A stretch of 64,000 nucleotides of DNA from Chimonanthus salicifolius (taxonomy: Eukaryota > Streptophyta > Magnoliopsida > Laurales > Calycanthaceae). This document shows, piece by piece, positions 57,323-64,000 of the stretch. Under the pieces are notes generated by a model, which was not told the origin of the DNA, did not search any database, and saw nothing but the letters and a program-made list of their open reading frames with translations. The stretch spans positions 49,668,195-49,732,194 of the forward strand of contig CM023538.1 of assembly GCA_013350335.1 (NCBI GenBank), given 5' to 3'. A program made the position numbers and the translations under genes. Numbering within the stretch: the stretch's first letter is position 1; every line of letters begins with the position of its first letter.

Positions 57323-59063
57323 TGATGAGTGCAAAATAAATACATATTTTATTCCTAAATTTATTATTGTTAGTATCTCATTTTATTTAATTTTATCTAA
57401 TTAGTATAATTTTGTATTTTGTAGGTTTAAAAGTGAGGATGACAGGAAAAATGCTTAAATATAAAACCTGGGCGCATTATGAGTTATTTTGGACCTCAAG
57501 CCCAATTATTGAGCCCATTAAGAAAAGCCCATGAAAAAATCCACATGTGTGAATACTATTTTCATTATCTCAAGAGGAAATTCGAAATTTAGAAGTCAAT
57601 ATAAGAAGATTTTCGAATTTGGCAAGTGGATTAAGGAAAGAGAGAAAATAAGAAAGGGAGAAAATAAGGAAGGTTTGACACGTGTTCAGTATTTTGGTCA
57701 TAAATTTCTACTCCGATATCCGATTATATTGATTCTTTTTGCGTTGGAAATAAGACTTCAAGGGCTACAACTTTGTAGTTTACGACTTTTCTTGATTCGG
57801 ACACTAAAAAGGACAAAACTGAGCTGCAAGATAATACATGTGTAAAAAAATGAGATTTTGCACCCACTTTCCTTATACAAATTTAGCTCCTTGCCTCTTT
57901 TAAGTCATTCCATATTTAGCACAAATCAAATCCGCCCTCCATGTGTCCCTTACTTTATTTAAATCTTTGAATCCAATCCATTCATTCCACTTCCTTTCAT
58001 CTATAAATACTAGCCCTCTCCCATTGAGAAAACTGAACTTGGGCATTGAAGCAAAGGAGAGGAGAGGAAGAAGAGGAGGAGAAAGACTATGGGATTTTCA
58101 ATCCACATTGGGTTCTAAGGTTGGTGGATTTTGATTTTCATTGTATTTTTCTTATGTCTTTATTCCAAAATTTCAATGCATTATAATTCTTAATTTATAA
58201 TTTTATTAATAATTAAAAGGCAGAAAAACTCTTAGAAATATGGTTTTCCACTTATTTATTTTTGTATGATGAAAGTTTGACTTTATTTTAATTCTTTTTA
58301 TGGATTTATGTTAGAGATTATTTTAAGTTGTTCAATGAAAGCAGAAAAAATCTTTAGGATAAATAGAACTTGATTTTTTCAGTCTAAGGCTCTTTTTTAA
58401 AAGCAGAAAAACTTTTAGATTCGAAATTACAAGTTTAAATTTTATTTAGCCTAAGGCCGGATTTGAATTTTCTTATTTTAATTGATTTTATAAATTTCAT
58501 AATGAGGATTTTAATAGATGAAGAATTTGAATACATGATAAATAATAAATGTGAGCTCTGTATTCTAGGCCTTGATATTATTTTTAAAATATAGAAAATA
58601 AACCCTCCATAATTCTTTGACCCAGTTCCACTGTAAATATGTAAAGAGGTAGTTTAGGTGTCTTTAATTTTATTTTTGTTTATAAAAACTCAAATCTTTG
58701 AAATTGATGAACTAGGTTGGAAATAATTTAATTGCATCTTAATTCTGTATTTTAAATTAAATGGAGATTGTTTATATTTTTATATTAATTCCACCATCTT
58801 AATTAAAATTAGTTAAATTGTTAGATTCTATGTTTAAATATAGAATGTTTCTAAATTAAGATTAAAACTCAAAGATTAGATAAACTATTCCATATTTATG
58901 ATTTTTCTCCATATTTCTTAAAGTTCTTAAAATATATAATTCAATGGTGTATTTTCATGGATATATTTTCCTAAGTTCCGATGGGTTTGACCTCGCACTT
59001 AATCGCTACACTATCTAAATGGTTCGTGCGCTTGCGAGTTATAAATTTAAAATTTGCACAACA
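57323..59063 (+). mobile_element. LTR related to 54117-55849, opposite orientation
   Basis: The 1741-bp unit starts TGATGAGTGCAAAATAAATA and ends TTTGCACAACA. It is the reverse complement of the element at 54117-55849 with modest divergence, including the CTATAAATACTAGCCC promoter (near 58001). The flanking 5-mers (CATTT and AGTTT) do not match well, so no clear target duplication. The open frames at 57531 and 57943 are incidental. Confidence 0.8.
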
Positions 59064-59340
59064 AGTTTTTGAATTCTTGAGTCTTCAAAGTCAATGAGAT
59101 ATTCAATCTTCTGTGTTCGATGTTAAGATGAGATAAGCACTTGTTCTTTAAGGTTCTTCTTTGAGGATGCCTTGAATGCTTCGTGTGAGTATGCTTCTTA
59201 GGCAATGGCTCAAGGATTAAGAGCTGGATGGGTTTATCTGTTACAATTTTTCATCATGGAAAACATTAGTACCGTACATCAATATTTTGTTATCATAAAA
59301 AATACCTTTATGCCCTCGGGTAAAAATCCTTAAGTCAAAA
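59064..59340 (-). mobile_element. SIRE-like LTR, 5' side (minus strand)
   Basis: On the minus strand, CATCATCGAAAGGGAGAG near 59360-59343 resembles the purine tract that precedes SIRE-type LTRs, followed by LTR-like sequence with TATGATAACAAAATATTGATG. Confidence 0.45.
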
Positions 59341-62300
59341 ATCTCTCCCTTTCGATGATGACAAAGAATTGCGTGAAATTATAAACAGATAATTATAAAT
59401 AATTGTTCTCCCAAGATAAGGTATACATGAAGAGTGGTTTAATAAAAAACTCCCCCTTCTATATGCATATAGAAAACATATGTAACTGAACGGACAGTAA
59501 GATATATAGAAATATAAGCACATTCATTCATATAATGTCAATCATAATTTTACATTTGCAATTCCACATTTTTCTCCCCCTTTGGCATCATAAAAAGTAT
59601 CAACTCCTCTGAATTTCTTGAATTCATACATCTCCCTTTACTCGGGGCATTTTATCCATAAGGCACAAGGAAGGAGTAGGAAGGAGAACAGTGGCAATCA
59701 CAAAGTAATTATGATATTAAGACTCAAGAAATCTAAAGATTTCTCTTTATACCATGTATATAAAAAAAATATATAAGATATGGAAGTCTCCCCCTTCATG
59801 CATATATATTTGTGAAGGATTGAGACAATGATGTCTACCCCTTTCTTTAGCAAGATAACACATCAATGTATGAGGCAACAACAAAGTTAAATGGATTAAG
59901 GGCACAAGGATCCCCCTTACTATGAGAATCTAATTACACATAAATCATCAATACAAATCATTTGATATATATAGACTAAATAAAATCATATTCAGCCCAA
60001 CAAGTTTAGAGCTCAATCAAATGATCATATAGCAAGTTTTAACCATAGTGAAATTAAGAAATATAAGCCCCCCCCTACAATATATCTTAGTCATTTGAGG
60101 AGTATATAATGAAGCAAGAATAAGAGAAAAAAAAAAAAAAAACTTATGCTCAAATAGTTACTCTAATCACTTTTCATCAATAACTCTTAAAACATTAAAG
60201 TGAATTGCTCATAATGCAGTAGAAGCATTTAGTTTGGAGAGATCACGAATAAGGAGTAGAGCGAACGTGTGAAAGATTCATACAGTTGTGAAAGATCAAT
60301 ATTCATTTTATTTTATCAAGCATGGAGAGCAATGGTTGTGAAAGCATCCAGGTAGAAGATACATGTTCCATGGATTATTTACCTCTTCTTACCCTGTATT
60401 CATCTTCTTTACAGCACACCATGCAATAGAACAGAGTTGTTATCATTTTGCAACTGTTTTTGTGGTCATTTCATCTCTTGTTGCTGTTCTTCGATGGGAA
60501 ATCCCCCAATGCATCAGATTATGTTCAAGAGAGGACAGATCCACATTTGTCCTTAAGTGACAACCATATATTCAGTTCAAACAAGGATCCACAGCTTTAG
60601 GGGTTTGTTTCTTTCAGCCAATTTGTTTTTGAACAAGCCCCCTGTTATGAATAGATCATGAGGAATATGAAGATAGAATGTTATAATTGTTCTTATGAAA
60701 ATCATTTAATTCCAATTATTTCTAGCCAGACACAGTAGTCATTATGGAGCATATGATGACTGGAAAATCAAGAAAGATTGGTGAGAAAGACAATCATGAA
60801 TGGTCGATGATCTGAAAGCTTTCCAACAAGTTACAGTGCATACATACGTAACTACCACATAGTTGAGTGACTTGCTTGAAGGTCTAATCATGAGATTCAG
60901 AATGATCAGAGTATGAGTAGTTTGAGGCAGCACTGTTATATGGCAATACTTGATCCCTTTTTCAGCATACTTTCTCAGTTGTGTGATCCAAAGAAGGGGT
61001 TTTCATTTATTTTTCATCCCATATTCCCATTCATAGTATAGATCAGGAAATTTTTGAATTGGGAATACATCCAATATATATGTTGTGATGGAATGGATCC
61101 TTATGAGCTATTATAAGTGGAGCGATGTATAGAGACAACAGAGCTCAATTAGAATGACTTACATTCCTATATCACAAATGAATAGCATGGGATTTACAGC
61201 AAAGACATGCTCAGCTCCTGGTGCAATTCTCAAAAGAGATACCTAATGAAATACTTTTCATTTTGATTGGTTAAGGTATGATTAAGCATTGCTCATACAT
61301 CACTTCTTAATGATAAAACATGTTCAGGTTAAGCCAGTTCCAATTCATCACATATCAAGATTCTTCAATTTATCAGCAAGTGAAAGGGACAGATATGTAC
61401 AAGTGAGAGACCAACCTAGTATTTTGCCCACATCACAGCCATTATGCATTATGCCATGGTACTCATGTTTCTGTTAACTATTAAACATACCAGATATAAA
61501 ACCATAAATTCCAGCAGTAAATACTCATCATGGTAGGTCAGCACATTTTAGGAGATCAAACCATTCATCAGGTTAAACCATCATCTAAACCAACTGAATA
61601 AAATGTAAGAGAGTTAAAGGTGTAGAGGTTCAAAAGCAGAGAGTAATAGTATGAAGTTACATAGACCCCATGGTATGAGAAATGAAGCTTAAGACCCTAG
61701 TCAAAACCAACAAAATAAATACTGTCAACAGCAGAGAATGATCAGAGATGTGTTTTAGGTTCTTCAATCAGATCACTTAAGGCATCAACCTTGGAGGGGA
61801 GAAGCAGTTAGTGGATTTGAAACTTTCAAGCACAGTTTAGAAGGCATGCAATCTAACCAAGCCAATCAAGATATATCATTCAGTTTCAGGGCATAAATTA
61901 GTTCATCCAATGAAATGTAATACTCATCAAACATCAAAGCATATAACCTAATCAAGTCGTTTACTATGCAAGCCTCATAACATAGGCCATCCGCCCATCC
62001 ACAACCATCTAAACAATCAAAGCATGTGAAGACAAACTAATGAAAAATAATTAAGACAAAGGTAATCCTGAAACGCAAGGGGAATGTAATGTTTCACCAC
62101 ATACACATTAATGTGGAGCACATCCTTCTTTTTTCTTTCTTGATATGACAATGCATTTCTATATGTGACAGATATATTTCTAGAATGTATCCATCTTCCC
62201 AATGTTGTAATACTCTGCCCGTCTGAAGAGAAAACCGGGCACCACAAGAGTCAAAATAACCAAATTAACATGGGAACATCCAAAGCATGGCTCCATTTTT

Positions 62301-64000
62301 CAGAAAAATATTAAATCACATCATTCGAACATTAAATTTGTCATTCAACAAGTATGAGATTATCAACACAACCACAACTAAATCAAAAAGAATTTTTAAA
62401 TGAGATTTAATAACTAATGTCACAATCTCTCACCCAAGGCATAATTATGAAGTCTTAAACCATCATAAAATCCAAATACAGTCCTCAAATGACACCTCAA
62501 GTATCCAAAATAAACAATGCCAAAAACCAAGCTAATTGTCTCTAAATATAGGAAATGATCTAAGACTTCACTTCTAGCAACTCCAGAAAATCCTAAGTCT
62601 GCATCTTACCTACACCTTGACCTAACTCCCGATCATAACCTGTAACGTGAAGGGAATGAACTCGAAGCGCAGTAAAGGAAACAAACACATACATATAGCA
62701 TGTTTGAACAAGAATTCCCAAATAGTCAAGGTACATAAATGAATAAGCAATTGCATAATTATCAATACATGTAATGCAAAATGACAATGATGATGCACGA
62801 TCCCCGATCCCATGCATCCAAACAAATCATCAAAGTCTAATGTTCACATAAATGGTCATGAAAACCTAGCCACATCGGCCTCAACTGGCTATCAGGCCAC
62901 AAATCGGCCACAACTGGCTAGAGGCCCCAAATTGGCCACCAACAACTGGCTATCAGGACCCACATTGGTCACCAACACCACCAACACCATTCATGGAGTT
63001 AACCACAATAATCATAGTTGAGTATGAGACCCCATTGGTCATCAACCATCCGTTAGTTGTCATACTCCAGTGGTCACTAACCATCAGTCCCATGGACTCA
63101 TAATTAAACTTCCATCACCCATCCATCTGTGGATGCTCATGCATGGTCTCAAAACATATAAATCCATGCATGAATGCCATGACTAAAAAATATAAATATG
63201 GATATTTATCACATGGAAATATGCCCATAATTCCATAAATAAACCATCAATTAATTTAGCATGCCCAAAAATAATAAATTAAATCCGAAGCACACATATT
63301 CCAAAATAAACATGTGCTTTGAAATATGTCTCATCACATAAGGCATATCAATAACACCAATAATCATAATACAAATCACAAGGTTTCCACCAAAATGCCA
63401 AAACATAGCACAACCATGCCAATGCAAATTTCGACTACAAACTTTGGGCATTTCAACTAGGTCAACAAGTATAGACCACAAGTCAGGGCAGCACTCTATC
63501 TATAAATCAGTAAATACACAAAAAGTGAATTGTTTTACTCACATGTTTGAACAAAATGAGTAACTGTATCATTTCCCTTACCTAAAATCAGTGAAGTGTA
63601 ACAACTCTAAAAACCCCAAGCTTTAATAAGCAACCTTAACCCTCAAATTTGCTAAAATTAAATTTAAGGTTTAGAACCATCAAGAATCGTTTTATTTTGA
63701 CCATTAGAATAGGTGAGTTCATCACTCAAAACTGACAAGGGTCTATCCAAACAACAACAGTCCCAAAAACCCAAAGTTTTGGATAATTGGTCTAAGTTAA
63801 AACAAGAATCGAATAGGAATAGAATTCCATCCTTATTGCAGAATTTTCTGGGAACAACACCATTTTTCATAAATTTCCATCTTTCAGCAATAGATGAGTC
63901 TCTGAATTAGAATTCCAGAAATCTCTTTTGGCTCAAATGGAGTTTCCTAGCCTGAGTTATGGTTATTTTAATACAACAGTTACAATGCCAATCATATTGA
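59341..64000 (-). other. Degraded repeat DNA, no gene supported
   Basis: On the minus strand, ATGATGCCAAAGGGGGAGAA near 59596-59577 again recalls the 3' internal region of SIRE-type copia elements, so part of this stretch is probably their non-coding internal DNA. About 62870-63090 holds loose tandem units of CAACTGGCTATCAGG and CC.CATTGGTCA.CAACC. The remaining open frames are short, unrelated to any family I recognise, and scattered over both strands. Confidence 0.45.

Noticed and set aside
57531..57845. 104-codon frame
   Set aside because: It lies within the LTR at 57323-59063, close to its start and with no family features.
62593..62825. Two overlapping minus-strand frames of 67-74 codons
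   Set aside because: Short, overlapping and in degraded repeat DNA; no splice or domain support.

Overview
The window is nuclear DNA of a flowering plant, probably a eudicot. It is AT-rich, has intron-bearing genes with plant-type GT/AG sites, and is crowded with plant transposon families: Ty1/copia and Ty3/gypsy LTRs, Stowaway, hAT and Mutator-like elements, SINE-like pieces and an endogenous caulimovirid. I see no bacterial-style features and no intact tRNA or rRNA gene.

Host gene. The only convincing host gene lies on the minus strand from about 31868 to 10173. It is an ACD6/ITN1-type ankyrin-repeat membrane protein with a C-terminal PGG domain. I reconstructed seven exons. Introns 1-5 are all phase 1 and intron 6 is phase 0, and the exons add up to about 850 residues. 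The gene is stretched to 21.7 kb by transposons in its introns. Exon 1 carries one apparent single-base deletion near 31371. Four diverged copies of one non-coding segment lie on both sides of the gene (about 7080-9990, 33340-34740, 39355-41025, 41680-42690), which suggests an old tandemly duplicated locus.

The main novelty candidate is a 7.7 kb Mutator-like element at 14442-22173 in intron 5. It has long (over 1 kb) terminal inverted repeats built of dozens of copies of the 16-bp palindrome ATTCATTCGAATGAAT, mixed with copies of a second hairpin module. Each repeat ends in a TATA-like core facing inward. Two genes converge: a MULE transposase (plus strand, one in-frame stop near its start) and a 684-codon second gene (minus strand) with a plant-transposon-type domain and an Ala/Pro-rich tandem-repeat tail. 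The layout resembles maize MuDR (mudrA/mudrB), but the second protein is unlike MURB as I know it.

Layout. 1-5866: decayed copia element. 5879-6230: end of a second copia in reverse. 6517-6884: small MULE-type element with 9-bp target duplication. 7577-8730: solo LTR. About 9090-9475: organelle-like insert. 10173-31868: the ankyrin gene with nested hAT, MULE, Stowaway and LTR insertions. 34947-37407: gypsy-type solo LTR. 38452-38639: Stowaway. About 44266-56742: endogenous caulimovirid, one complete but broken 8.5 kb genome plus a second partial one in tandem. The second copy is interrupted by a 1.73 kb LTR at 54117-55849, and a related LTR in the opposite orientation lies at 57323-59063. The viral block appears to sit inside an old SIRE-like LTR. 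59340-64000: degraded repeat DNA with no gene I can support.
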